Part shown: positions 17,844 to 26,403 of the stretch, piece after piece
How the letters are laid out: each line of letters starts with the position of its first letter
How positions within the stretch are numbered: the first letter of the stretch is position 1
Assembly (NCBI GenBank): GCA_964211495.1
Contig: CAXORL010000001.1
Span: 930,001-994,000 of the forward strand
DNA: 64,000 nt
Reading direction: 5' to 3'
Origin: Faucicola osloensis_B
Lineage (GTDB): Bacteria > Pseudomonadota > Gammaproteobacteria > Pseudomonadales > Moraxellaceae
The notes under the pieces: model-generated
What the model was told of the DNA's origin: nothing
The model's input: only the letters and a program-made list of their open reading frames with translations
Databases searched by the model: none
Program-made: the position numbers and the translations under genes

Positions 17844-18749
17844 ATGTCGTTACTTGCTTTATTTGGTGCCCTAGAAAGTGGTCTAATCTATGCGTTAGTG
17901 GCTTTGGGCGTATACATTTCATTTCGGGTGTTAGATTTTCCAGATTTGACCGCGGATGGTAGTTTTCCCTTAGGCGGTGCTGTCGCAGGCGTGGCAATCA
18001 TCGCCGATGTAAACCCTTGGCTGGCTTGTATCTTTGGTATGCTTGCTGGCGGTGTTGCAGGTTTGGTAACGGCTTGGCTACATGTCAAACTTGGTATTTT
18101 ACAGTTGCTCTCCAGTATTTTAGTGATGGTCGCGCTGTATGCCGTCAATTTGCGTATTATGCAAGCGCCAAACTTGGCATTGCTCGGTGAGCCAACGATA
18201 TTTGGCGAACTGGTGACCGATAGTAACGGCTATTGGATGCGCTGTGTGGTGATTGGTGGTGTGGTGATTGCTGCCAAGTTTTTCTTGGATTGGTTCTTTA
18301 GTACTGAGATGGGCTTGGCGATGCGGGCAACTGGCTCTAACCTTAGAATGTCACAAGCTCAAGGGATTGCTACCTCTCGTAGCATTTTGTTAGGTATGGC
18401 AATTTCTAACGGGCTGATTGCGCTTGCTGGTGCGATCTTTGTGCAAACCCAAGGCGGTGCCGATATTTCTATTGGTGTTGGTACCATTGTGATTGGTCTT
18501 GCTGCCGTTATCATTGGTGAAACCATCATCCCGGCCAAAAAAATGCTGTGGATTACCCTATCTGCTATTGTCGGGGCGATTCTTTATAAATTCTTTATCC
18601 AAATTGCGTTGTCAAATGATACCTTACGTGCGATTGGTTTTGGTCCTCAAGACGTTAACTTAGTCACCGCACTACTGGTTGTGATTGCTTTAATCCTACC
18701 AAAAATTAAATCAAAAATTTTAAGCAATCGCCATAAGCATGCCGCTTAA
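17844..18749 (+). CDS. ABC transporter permease (LivH-like, TrpY-type)
   Basis: 301 residues with about eight or nine membrane helices, belonging to the branched-chain permease family (BPD_transp_2). Characteristic motifs: VLDFPDLTADGSFPLGGAV near residue 28, and AMRATGSNLRMSQAQGI around residue 155, which forms the cytoplasmic coupling loop for the ATPase. Only one permease gene is present, so it probably forms a homodimer. The ribosome-binding site is weak. It lies between the second binding protein and the ATPase. Confidence 0.92.
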   Translation: MSLLALFGALESGLIYALVALGVYISFRVLDFPDLTADGSFPLGGAVAGVAIIADVNPWLACIFGMLAGGVAGLVTAWLHVKLGILQLLSSILVMVALYAVNLRIMQAPNLALLGEPTIFGELVTDSNGYWMRCVVIGGVVIAAKFFLDWFFSTEMGLAMRATGSNLRMSQAQGIATSRSILLGMAISNGLIALAGAIFVQTQGGADISIGVGTIVIGLAAVIIGETIIPAKKMLWITLSAIVGAILYKFFIQIALSNDTLRAIGFGPQDVNLVTALLVVIALILPKIKSKILSNRHKHAA

Positions 18750-18821
18750 CTTGGTATCAAAGAGTTGATTTTAATTTTGGCACTTAACAACTTATAAAGT
18801 AAAGTAAAAGGACAATGCCTT

Positions 18822-19616
18822 ATGATGAACGCAGACAACCTACGATTGACCTTCAATCCTGGTACGCCCATCGAAAACCCTGCCTTACGTGGTATCAGCC
18901 TGCGTATTGAAGCAGGTGAATTTGTCACGGTCATTGGTACCAACGGCGCAGGTAAGTCGACGTTTTTAAATGCCGTCGCTGGCACGATTCGGGTCGATAG
19001 CGGCAAAATTACCTTAAACAATATTGACGTGACCAAAAAATCCGCCCACCAGCGGGCACACTGGGTAGCACGCGTTTTTCAAGACCCAATGGCAGGTACT
19101 TGTGAAGCCTTAACCATTGAAGAAAACATGGCACTTGCTTACAAGCGTGGCGAATCGCGTTTTTTAAAAGGCGCATTGAATCACAAAAACCGTGAAATTT
19201 TCCGTGAAAAACTGGCAATTTTAAAATTAGGGTTAGAAAATCGACTCACTGACCGTATGGGTTTGTTATCAGGCGGGCAACGCCAAGCGGTTAGCCTATT
19301 AATGGCATCCCTGCAGCCATCAAAAATTTTACTACTTGATGAACACACGGCTGCCCTTGACCCAAAAACCGCCGCTTTCGTCTTGGAACTAACCGATAAA
19401 ATCGTGCAAGAAAACAATCTCACTACCATGATGGTCACTCACTCCATGCAGCAAGCGCTCAATCATGGCACGCGCACCGTCATGCTACACCAAGGGCAAG
19501 TGGTACTAGACGTATCAGGCGATGAACGCAAAGGTATGACTGTTCATGATTTACTCAATATGTTTGAACGCACCCGCGGCGAAGTGGTAGAAGATGACAG
19601 CTTAATTTTGAGCTAA
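18822..19616 (+). CDS. ABC transporter ATP-binding protein (TrpZ-type)
   Basis: 264 residues. Walker A GTNGAGKST near residue 47, Q-loop VFQDPMAGTCEAL, signature LSGGQRQAVSLLMA, Walker B ILLLDEHTAALDP (DEHTAALD in place of DEPTSALD is usual for this subgroup), and H-loop VTHSM. It energises the permease encoded 72 bp upstream. AAAGGA precedes a double ATG (18822/18825). A terminator and tandem repeats follow, closing the locus. Confidence 0.94.
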   Translation: MMNADNLRLTFNPGTPIENPALRGISLRIEAGEFVTVIGTNGAGKSTFLNAVAGTIRVDSGKITLNNIDVTKKSAHQRAHWVARVFQDPMAGTCEALTIEENMALAYKRGESRFLKGALNHKNREIFREKLAILKLGLENRLTDRMGLLSGGQRQAVSLLMASLQPSKILLLDEHTAALDPKTAAFVLELTDKIVQENNLTTMMVTHSMQQALNHGTRTVMLHQGQVVLDVSGDERKGMTVHDLLNMFERTRGEVVEDDSLILS

Positions 19617-19633
19617 CTTAACTGGGCCCAATC

Positions 19634-19675
19634 AAATAAGATGGGTTAAATAAGATGGGTTAAATAGAATAAGTT
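19634..19675. repeat. 14-bp tandem repeat, three copies
   Basis: AAATAAGATGGGTT twice exactly, then the diverged AAATAGAATAAGTT, just after the ATPase stop codon. Confidence 0.9.
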
Positions 19676-19705
19676 AAATAAACCCTAGCACTTAACATGA
19701 TGAAG

Positions 19706-19733
19706 ATGGATAACATAAGTTATCCATTTTTTT
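19706..19733 (+). terminator. Rho-independent terminator after the ABC importer genes
   Basis: Perfect 9 bp stem ATGGATAAC/GTTATCCAT, 4-nt loop, then a run of T. Confidence 0.9.
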
Positions 19734-19843
19734 ACACACAGTGATAAATTAATTCTTCATAATAACACTGGATAAGCAAGCAGTGCCAATACTGCTATTT
19801 TTCTCAATTTTAATTATAAAAAACAATATCCTTTGAGGTCACT

Positions 19844-20176
19844 ATGTTTGATTTAAAATCACTTGTTACGAAAGCTGTCGAAGACAAAACGTTAAATGTC
19901 AATGAATACATCTTTATGCCAGAGCGCGTGGATATGATGGTAAAAGATGGACGGTTAAGCTGTGTACTAAACACCAATGGTAAAGTTGATTTTATTTACC
20001 ATAAAAGTGGTATTACCGAAGTGCGTTCAGGTCTACGTAAAAGTCCGTTTACCTCATTTCGCAATGAACTTCACTATGGCGTGTATGATGATGTGGTGGA
20101 TGAAGTGATTGAAGCGGTTGAAAAAATCATTGGCAGTCAATCCAAATACTTTAATTTTGCGGCTGATGCAGAATAA
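19844..20176 (+). CDS. Conserved-looking small cytosolic protein, unknown function
   Basis: 110 residues, no signal or membrane segment. It begins MFDLKSLVTKAVEDKTLNV and holds a compact alpha/beta body with a long C-terminal helix (DDVVDEVIEAVEKIIG). GAGG precedes the ATG. It has strong terminators on both sides, so it is an independent transcription unit. I do not recognise the family; balanced codon use and a good ribosome-binding site argue for a real gene. Confidence 0.75.
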   Translation: MFDLKSLVTKAVEDKTLNVNEYIFMPERVDMMVKDGRLSCVLNTNGKVDFIYHKSGITEVRSGLRKSPFTSFRNELHYGVYDDVVDEVIEAVEKIIGSQSKYFNFAADAE

Positions 20177-20189
20177 AAAAGTCAATTAT

Positions 20190-20224
20190 AAAAAAGCTGA
20201 AACATTACTTTTCAGCTTTTTTTA
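20190..20224. terminator. Bidirectional terminator
   Basis: Stem AAAAGCTGAA/TTCAGCTTTT with a run of T after it; serves both the 110-residue gene and the convergent radA. Confidence 0.85.
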
Positions 20225-20227
20225 TGT

Positions 20228-20265
20228 CTTTTATTTATAGATGATTCCTTTATTTATAGAGAATT
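20228..20265. repeat. ~18-bp imperfect tandem duplication at the radA 3' end
   Basis: CTTTTATTTATAGATGATT and CTTTATTTATAGAGAATT lie one base apart. The second copy covers the last codons and stop of radA. Confidence 0.75.
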
Positions 20266-21651
20266 AAAGGCGCTATCAATCGCATCATCTAATCGCTCAA
20301 CCGCGATGATTTTGAGACCTTGATATTGCTCTAATTGCGTTTTGGGGGCATTGGCTTTGGGTACAATCGCATGGGTAAAGCCATGTTTTACCGCTTCTTT
20401 TAGACGCTCTTGACCATTGGGCACAGGTCTGATTTCACCCGATAGGCCTACCTCACCAAATACCGCTAGGGTATAAGGTAAAGGCTTTTCCTTGATGCTA
20501 GACGCACAGGCCAATAAAACCGCCAAATCTGAACCTGTTTCAAGCACCTTAACCCCGCCTACCACATTGACATACACATCTTGCCCATTGGTTTGGATAC
20601 CGCCATGACGGTGCATGACTGCCAGCAACATAGCTAAGCGCTGATAATCTAAACCTAGTGCCATGCGCCTAGGTTGTCCTTGCGATTCATCCACTAGCGC
20701 TTGTACTTCAACCAGTAGCGGTCTGGTACCTTCACGGCTAACCATGACCACTGAGCCTGCAATCGGTTTATCATAACGACTTAAAAATATCGCCGATGGA
20801 TTTGCCACTTCTTTGAGTCCTGCGTCCGTCATGGCAAAAATGCCCAACTCGTTGACGGCACCAAAACGATTTTTTACCGCACGAATCATTCGAAAACGGC
20901 TGTCCGATTGCCCTTCAAAATACAGTACCGCATCCACCATATGTTCTAGCACGCGAGGGCCTGCCAGCGCCCCTTCTTTGGTCACATGCCCGACCAAAAA
21001 TAACGCTGTACCCGTTTGCTTGGCATAGCGCGTCAGAATCGCCGCTGACTCGCGGATTTGACTCACCCCGCCTGGCGCGGATTGGATGGCTTCGGTAAAC
21101 AAAGTCTGAATTGAGTCAATGATGGCGACGGCTGGTTGCTCTTGGGCCAAGGCTTGGCAGATCATTTCAACATTGGTTTCTGCCAATACTTTTAAGTTAT
21201 TATTGGGTAGCCCCAAACGACTAGCCCGCATCGCCACTTGTGACAACGATTCTTCACCCGTAATGTACAGCGCACTGCCGGCTAGACTGTGATTTTCTGC
21301 CATGTGAATCGCCGTCTGTAGCAAGATTGTGGATTTGCCAATACCGGGATCACCCCCAATCAGCACCACAGAACCTGCCACTAAGCCACCGCCTAACACC
21401 CGATCAAACTCACCAACACCCGTTGGTAGCCTGGTATCGAGTGACATAGGCACGGCATTAAGTGGCATGACGCTCGATTGTTCGCCCGCGTAGTTACTAG
21501 CTTTTTTGGTGACAGGTTTATGATGTGGCATGCTGACCGTCGGTGCTTCGACAAGGCTATTCCAGGCGCCACATTCGGCACACTGTCCCGACCATTTACC
21601 AAAGTTTGCGCCACATTGTTGGCACACGTAAGATGATTTTGATTTTGCCAT
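20254..21651 (-). CDS. radA: DNA repair protein RadA (Sms), branch-migration helicase
   Basis: 465 residues from the ATG at 21651. N-terminal C4 zinc finger (CxxC...CxxC in CQQCGANFGKWSGQCAECG), RecA-like core with Walker A GGDPGIGKST and Walker B AIIDSIQTL, the RadA-specific KNRFG motif, and a C-terminal Lon-like domain (GLSGEIRPV). RadA extends recombination intermediates during repair and natural transformation. An in-frame TTG at 21660 adds three residues but is less likely. It lies 171 bp downstream of the PACE gene on the same strand. Confidence 0.97.
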   Translation of the reverse strand: MAKSKSSYVCQQCGANFGKWSGQCAECGAWNSLVEAPTVSMPHHKPVTKKASNYAGEQSSVMPLNAVPMSLDTRLPTGVGEFDRVLGGGLVAGSVVLIGGDPGIGKSTILLQTAIHMAENHSLAGSALYITGEESLSQVAMRASRLGLPNNNLKVLAETNVEMICQALAQEQPAVAIIDSIQTLFTEAIQSAPGGVSQIRESAAILTRYAKQTGTALFLVGHVTKEGALAGPRVLEHMVDAVLYFEGQSDSRFRMIRAVKNRFGAVNELGIFAMTDAGLKEVANPSAIFLSRYDKPIAGSVVMVSREGTRPLLVEVQALVDESQGQPRRMALGLDYQRLAMLLAVMHRHGGIQTNGQDVYVNVVGGVKVLETGSDLAVLLACASSIKEKPLPYTLAVFGEVGLSGEIRPVPNGQERLKEAVKHGFTHAIVPKANAPKTQLEQYQGLKIIAVERLDDAIDSAFNSL

Positions 21652-21669
21652 AGAGTCCAATTTGCAATG

Positions 21670-21705
21670 AAAAATTTAAAAATAAAGAAAAATTTAAAAA
21701 TAAAA
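21670..21705. repeat. 18-bp tandem duplication upstream of radA
   Basis: AAAAATTTAAAAATAAAG/A repeated once head to tail, directly upstream of the radA start. Confidence 0.85.
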
Positions 21706-21787
21706 AAACTTAAAGCGTATGGGTGGTGGTGAGAGGGATAAACTATGCGATGACATTAATGCAATGAAATTAGGGGTAGCGAGCTAT

Positions 21788-21814
21788 GTTTGACACGCAA
21801 GTTTTGACACGCAA
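21788..21814. repeat. 13/14-bp tandem duplication
   Basis: GTTTGACACGCAA followed by GTTTTGACACGCAA, just beyond the 3' end of the PACE transporter gene. Confidence 0.85.
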
Positions 21815-21822
21815 AATTGCTG

Positions 21823-22257
21823 TTATTTGTGACTATATTTATGGGCGACTAGGTCATAAATCCAGTAAAAAATAAACCCATATACCAAAATAAGTAAGGT
21901 CAACGAAATATCGAGCATAAACGCCTGCCACAGACCAATATTCATCACCCACATGACCAGTGGTAAGGTAAAGCCCAACAAGCCACCTTCAAAACCCACT
22001 ATATGCAGTACCCGTAGCCATAGCGGTCGAGCCAGTTTTTCACCGGTAAAAAATTTATCAAACAATAAGTTATAAATAAATGTCCAAATCATGGCGATGA
22101 GCGAAATGCCAATCAGCAGCGCCAATATACTTGAGTTATGCTGCGATTCACTACCCGTAAAGCCAAAAAAGCTGAGTAATTTTACCCAGCCCAATGATAG
22201 CAGTATGGCGATTGTCTCAAATAAAATCGCTTGCCAGATGCGTGCTTTGGTGGTCAT
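21823..22257 (-). CDS. PACE-family efflux transporter (AceI-like)
   Basis: 144 residues with four membrane helices, arranged as two tandem bacterial-transmembrane-pair units. N-terminal RIWQAILFETIAI carries the conserved Glu used for proton coupling in AceI; WTFIYNLLFDKF and RVLHIVGFEGGLL are the other PACE signatures. AceI exports chlorhexidine and short diamines by proton antiport. I chose the ATG at 22257; GTG at 22260 is possible. It starts 38 bp after lptB and probably forms the tail of the LPS export operon, an unusual place for an efflux gene. Confidence 0.88.
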   Translation of the reverse strand: MTTKARIWQAILFETIAILLSLGWVKLLSFFGFTGSESQHNSSILALLIGISLIAMIWTFIYNLLFDKFFTGEKLARPLWLRVLHIVGFEGGLLGFTLPLVMWVMNIGLWQAFMLDISLTLLILVYGFIFYWIYDLVAHKYSHK

Positions 22258-22295
22258 CACGTTTTGCTTCTAACCATCTTATTAAACCCTGCTTG

Positions 22296-23039
22296 CTAGA
22301 CCATGAAGTTTTCACCCAAGTAGACCTTACGTACCAACTCATTGTCCAAAATATGCTCTGGCGTACCTGCCGCAATAATTTGTCCTTCACTGACAATATA
22401 GGCATGTTCACAGATAGCCAAAGTCTCACGTACATTATGATCGGTAATGAGCACGCCGATGCCGCGCTGTTTAAGCTTAATAATCACCTCTTTGATATCG
22501 CCTACCGAAATCGGGTCGACTCCCGCAAAAGGCTCGTCAAGCAAAATAAACTTTGGATTTGAGGCAAGGCTGCGGGCAATCTCACAGCGTCTGCGCTCAC
22601 CGCCCGACACGCTCATCCCTAATGAATGGCGCACATGACCCAAATTAAATTCCCCAATCAGCTGCTCAAGTTGCTGCTGCTGCCCCGCTTTATCCAAATC
22701 TGTGCGAGTCTGCAAAATCGATAAAATATTTTCTTCAACGGTTAATTTGCGAAAAATTGACGCTTCCTGCGGTAAGTAGCCAATGCCTGATGCGGCGCGC
22801 TCGTGCATGGACAATGCCGATAAATCCCGATTACCCAGCTGTATTTGCCCTTTGTCCATATTGACTAGACCAACGACCATATAAAAGCTGGTAGTCTTGC
22901 CCGCCCCATTTGGACCGAGTAACCCAACCACTTGTCCTTGTTCTACGGAAAAAGACACATCTTTAACCACCCAACGCTTGCCATAGCGTTTGGCAAGGTG
23001 CTGCATGATTAGAGTCTGGTTGGCTTGCGGTTGCGACAT
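22296..23039 (-). CDS. lptB: LPS export ABC transporter ATPase LptB
   Basis: 247 residues. Walker A GPNGAGKTT, Q-loop LPQEASIFRKLTVEENI, signature SGGERRR, Walker B FILLDEPFAGVDP, switch His in ITDHNVRETL. It powers extraction of LPS from the inner membrane with LptFG and hands it to LptC. AGGA precedes the start. It is in the conserved order lptC-lptA-lptB. In E. coli and Pseudomonas rpoN (sigma-54) follows lptB; here a PACE transporter gene takes that position. Confidence 0.97.
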   Translation of the reverse strand: MSQPQANQTLIMQHLAKRYGKRWVVKDVSFSVEQGQVVGLLGPNGAGKTTSFYMVVGLVNMDKGQIQLGNRDLSALSMHERAASGIGYLPQEASIFRKLTVEENILSILQTRTDLDKAGQQQQLEQLIGEFNLGHVRHSLGMSVSGGERRRCEIARSLASNPKFILLDEPFAGVDPISVGDIKEVIIKLKQRGIGVLITDHNVRETLAICEHAYIVSEGQIIAAGTPEHILDNELVRKVYLGENFMV

Positions 23040-23096
23040 AATAAATCCTAGAACTAAACAATGGCAATGAACAAAGCGAAAGCAAGTTAAAAAACA

Positions 23097-23636
23097 CTAG
23101 CGATTGCGAACGCCAACACGGTTGCTCGCTTGTGGCGGAAACACCAGTTCAACACGTTGGTTATTCCCTGCTTTTGCCTCAATATCACCCACTTTTAGAC
23201 TGTAATGGATGACATTGCCAGAAAAACTACCGCCATTTTGGGTCAAACGCGCATTACCCGTGAGGGTGACAAGCCCTGTTTTGACATTGTAATCAATTCG
23301 ATTCGCCTGACCTTTAGCCAAGCCCTTCTCTTGTGTCACAATTTGTTGGATAGTGGCAGGACGCCCTGTTGCGACTGCACTTTCGATGGCGCGGGTTGGC
23401 GTCAAATTGACGGTTAAATTATCCGCCGCCATTTTGAGCGTGCCTTGGGTAATGGTGACGTTGCCTGTATAGCTTGTCACCCCAGAGCGCTCACTGTACG
23501 TCGCTTTGTCTGCCAATAACCGAATCGGCTCATTGGCGTCTGATGGCAAGGCGTTTGCCACGTTCGATGCCGCAAGGATGCCAGCAACTAATACACCGCC
23601 AGCCATTATTAATTGTCGAGTCTTCACCACAATCAT
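23097..23636 (-). CDS. lptA: LPS transport periplasmic bridge protein LptA
   Basis: 179 residues from the ATG at 23636, which has AAAGG 6 nt upstream; an in-frame TTG at 23672 lacks support. The signal peptide ends ANA before LPSDANE. The mature protein is an OstA/LptA beta-jellyroll, recognisable from the repeated strands IRLLADKATYSERSGVTSYTGNV and LKMAADNLTVNL. LptA oligomers join LptC at the inner membrane to LptD at the outer membrane. The C-terminus is basic (RVGVRNR). Confidence 0.93.
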   Translation of the reverse strand: MIVVKTRQLIMAGGVLVAGILAASNVANALPSDANEPIRLLADKATYSERSGVTSYTGNVTITQGTLKMAADNLTVNLTPTRAIESAVATGRPATIQQIVTQEKGLAKGQANRIDYNVKTGLVTLTGNARLTQNGGSFSGNVIHYSLKVGDIEAKAGNNQRVELVFPPQASNRVGVRNR

Positions 23637-23789
23637 GTTAAACCTTTTATATAAAAATTTTAAAATCAACAATATAGATTAAATTAGCACCGAAGTTAAA
23701 GATTTTTGATACTCACTTGAATCCCGTCAACATCGCAACTGAGTTGCTGTCTTAACAGTAGCCACTCTACTCCATAGAGATAGTGTTAG

Positions 23790-24362
23790 CTACTGTGCAG
23801 GTTGAATCATCACACTCACTTGGCCAAAACCGTAATCACCCGTTGCCAAGTCCCCACTAAATTGTCTAGCCTCAAACCGATTATTCCCATGGATAAAGGT
23901 AAGCGGTTCATTAGTCATTACGGTATTATTGACCAAATCACCCACAAAGTTTTTACCTATCATTTTAACGGGCAAATTCGACATACTACTATTTTGGGTG
24001 ATGAGCGGAACACTAGTTAAAGTCACGTTACCTATCAGTTTGGCAATCTGCTTATTTTCATCCAATTGCGCTTGGTCAGCCACCAAGGTTACTTCACGTT
24101 CGTTTTTTGGACGGATAACAATCTGCGGTTTGGACATCACGGCGGTATTGGCATTTTGGTAATGGGTTACCTGCGCCGCTGTTAACTGATAGCCAACACT
24201 ACCTGTTTCGGTCGTTTGTAATGCTTTGATTTGCTCTGCTTGGTAATCAATATCGGTCGGTTTGAGTGATACTTGGGTCAAGCGAGCATCGTTTTGCGCA
24301 TAAAAATAGGCCGATACGATAATAAATAATAAGCCTAAAATAAATAGCGTTTTTGTTGACAC
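23790..24362 (-). CDS. lptC: LPS transport protein LptC
   Basis: 190 residues. One N-terminal membrane helix (LFILGLLFIIVSAYFYA), then a periplasmic LptC/OstA-like domain with VGYQLTAAQVTHYQ and VTLVADQAQLDENKQIAKLIGNV. It links the LptBFG pump to LptA. The start is a GTG. I prefer 24362, which has AGGTGG 5 nt upstream; GTG at 24371 adds three residues. Position between kdsC and lptA confirms the identity. Confidence 0.9.
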   Translation of the reverse strand: MSTKTLFILGLLFIIVSAYFYAQNDARLTQVSLKPTDIDYQAEQIKALQTTETGSVGYQLTAAQVTHYQNANTAVMSKPQIVIRPKNEREVTLVADQAQLDENKQIAKLIGNVTLTSVPLITQNSSMSNLPVKMIGKNFVGDLVNNTVMTNEPLTFIHGNNRFEARQFSGDLATGDYGFGQVSVMIQPAQ

Positions 24363-24429
24363 GATTGCCACCTAACATTGCCAAAAAATTTGATAAAAAC
24401 GGACGTTACCACACTAAACCGCATACGCC

Positions 24430-24515
24430 AAATCACTTAAAACAAATTGCTTAAACTAAACCACTTTCAAAAAAATCACTTAGAACAAATCCCTTAGCAT
24501 AAGTCCCTTAAACCA
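24430..24515. repeat. Decayed ~42-bp duplication between kdsC and lptC
   Basis: AAATCACTTAAAACAAAT and AAATCACTTAGAACAAAT recur about 42 bp apart within a stretch of CTTAAAC-like words. Confidence 0.6.
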
Positions 24516-24526
24516 AGTTATATGAC

Positions 24527-25051
24527 CTAAATCACATAACTGGCCAAAATATCATCGTAATGACCCGTTGCTTTTAATATCAAATCACATAACTCACGAA
24601 CTGCCCCTTGTCCGCCTGAGCGCGTGGTAACCATATCCACACGTTTGATGACCTCACCATTGGCATTTGCCACGGCGACAGCAAATCCGACCGATTGTAA
24701 GGCTTTGATATCTGGCCAATCATCACCGATATAAGCACATTCTGCTAGCGAGATACCAATATTAGCTAACAATTCATTGAGCGCCGTCAATTTGTCTTCC
24801 CACCCTTGCACTAGATGGGTAATTTTTAATTCTTTGGCACGATGCGTGACAATGTCACTAGTGCGACCCGTTATAATGGCAGTTTGAATCCCTGCTTGGT
24901 GAATACGCTGAATACCAAAGCCATCTTGAACATTAAAGCCTTTGGTTTCAACCGTGTTGGCATCATAGATAATTTTTCCATCGGACAGTACGCCATCCAC
25001 ATCCATGACCAATAGTTTAACGTTTTTTGCTTTAGTGAGCAGACTTTGCAT
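24527..25051 (-). CDS. kdsC: Kdo-8-phosphate phosphatase KdsC
   Basis: 174 residues, small HAD-superfamily phosphatase without a cap domain. Motif I VMDVDGVLSDG supplies the nucleophile and acid Asp; motif II is IITGRTS; motif III/IV is YIGDDWPDIKAL. It releases phosphate from Kdo-8-P to give Kdo for LPS. AAGG precedes the ATG. It follows kdsD by 42 bp and acts in the same pathway. Confidence 0.95.
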   Translation of the reverse strand: MQSLLTKAKNVKLLVMDVDGVLSDGKIIYDANTVETKGFNVQDGFGIQRIHQAGIQTAIITGRTSDIVTHRAKELKITHLVQGWEDKLTALNELLANIGISLAECAYIGDDWPDIKALQSVGFAVAVANANGEVIKRVDMVTTRSGGQGAVRELCDLILKATGHYDDILASYVI

Positions 25052-25064
25052 GACCTTATCCTTA

Positions 25065-25094
25065 TTATTTTAAGCCTAGTTATTTTAAGCCTAT
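25065..25094. repeat. 15-bp tandem duplication between kdsD and kdsC
   Basis: TTATTTTAAGCCTAG and TTATTTTAAGCCTAT, ending at the kdsD stop codon. Confidence 0.9.
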
Positions 25095-26062
25095 TAATTC
25101 ACACCCGCATGCAGTAGCTCATGCAAGGTCAAAACGCCCGCCAAAGTCTTATCATCATTAATGATTAATAGCTGATTTATCTTTTGTTCATTCATTAATG
25201 TCAGCGCATCAGACGCACGAACATCAGGATTGACAGACTTTGGATTGGTTGACATCACCTGACTAATCGGCGTATCAAGCCCCAATTGGCGCGCTAAGCT
25301 ACGGCGCAAGTCGCCATCGGTGAATACGCCCACGACTTGATTGCTTTCATTGGTAATCACCGTCATCCCCAGTCTACCACCCGTCATACTAAACAAGGCT
25401 TCGTTAAGCGTCGAATGCTCATCAATGGTTGGCAGGTTATTTACATGCATTAAGTCTTTTACTTGGGTCAATAATTTGCGACCCAATGCGCCCGCAGGGT
25501 GCGACAAAGCAAAATCTTCTGAGGTAAAATGCTTACTATGCACCAGTGCTACCGCTAATGCATCTCCTAATGCCAAGGTAGCTGTGGTACTTGACGTCGG
25601 TGCCAAACCAAGGGGGCAAGCTTCTTCAGACGCCCCTAAAGTCAAAGCCACATCGGCAGATCTTGGCAAAATACCGCGTTTGTCACGGCTAATACTAATG
25701 AGTGGAATGCCCAGTTTTTTTACCACAGGCAGTAACGTGCGGATTTCATCTGACTCACCTGAGTTTGAGATGCCAATTAACACATCGCCTTTGACCAACA
25801 TGCCTAGGTCCCCATGACCTGCTTCACCAGGGTGCATAAAAAAAGATGGCGTTCCCGTTGAGGCAAAAGTCGCTGCAATTTTGCGACCAATAAGTCCTGA
25901 CTTACCCATGCCTGTCACCACCACACGCCCCTGACAGTTTTCGATCAAATGGCAAGCAGTCACAAATCGTTCATCTAGCTGTTCAATCAGCAAATCTAAA
26001 GCATGTTGTTCCGTTTTGATAGCCTCTTTGGCATGCTTTAAATAATCAACCGATGCATCCAA
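25094..26062 (-). CDS. kdsD: Arabinose-5-phosphate isomerase KdsD
   Basis: 322 residues. An N-terminal SIS sugar-isomerase domain (~35-185) contains VVVTGMGKSGLIGRKIAATF, GEAGHGDLGM and ISNSGESDEI. Two CBS domains follow (~200-322: DLMHVNNLPTI and QVMSTNPKSV). It converts ribulose-5-P to arabinose-5-P, the first Kdo precursor. It is the first gene of the minus-strand operon kdsD-kdsC-lptC-lptA-lptB; GAGGAA lies upstream of the ATG. Confidence 0.96.
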   Translation of the reverse strand: MDASVDYLKHAKEAIKTEQHALDLLIEQLDERFVTACHLIENCQGRVVVTGMGKSGLIGRKIAATFASTGTPSFFMHPGEAGHGDLGMLVKGDVLIGISNSGESDEIRTLLPVVKKLGIPLISISRDKRGILPRSADVALTLGASEEACPLGLAPTSSTTATLALGDALAVALVHSKHFTSEDFALSHPAGALGRKLLTQVKDLMHVNNLPTIDEHSTLNEALFSMTGGRLGMTVITNESNQVVGVFTDGDLRRSLARQLGLDTPISQVMSTNPKSVNPDVRASDALTLMNEQKINQLLIINDDKTLAGVLTLHELLHAGVN

Positions 26063-26403
26063 GATAATTCCTCACTAATTTTTCAAGATGGCTGTTGGTG
26101 CGCTTTTTTTGGGCACTTATCTTTATGCGCTTATTGGGGCATTTAATAGTTAGCATAAACAATCTTTAAAGCTAAAAATTTAAAATTTTTTACAGTCTGA
26201 TTATCATAGCGTAATTTCAGCCAATATTCACGGGATAAGTCCGAAAATACATATTTTGACAACATTTCATCGAGTTTATATTAACAATCTCCGCATTGCT
26301 AAATCAGCCCCAAATAAACTATAAAGGACAAGCTATAAAAGCTATAAAAAATGGCGAACACTGATAAGGTTCGCCACGTGATATCATGTTTGGAATTTAA
26401 AAA
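26063..26403. other. Intergenic region with hfq terminator and short repeats
   Basis: 341 bp between the kdsD start and the hfq 3' end. It holds the hfq terminator and a GCTATAAAA tandem pair near 26332-26349. The kdsD-lpt operon promoter should lie here, but I cannot point to clear -35/-10 boxes. No ORF. Confidence 0.5.
26345..26381 (-). terminator. Rho-independent terminator after hfq
   Basis: Perfect 8 bp stem TGGCGAAC/GTTCGCCA; in the minus direction it is followed by a run of T. Confidence 0.85.

Noticed and set aside
19634..19675. Short evenly repeated units that could suggest a CRISPR array
   Set aside because: Units of 14 bp are directly adjacent with no spacers, only three copies, and no cas genes occur in the window.
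25341..25817. 158-codon open frame opposite kdsD
   Set aside because: Antisense shadow of a well-conserved enzyme, with no supporting signals.
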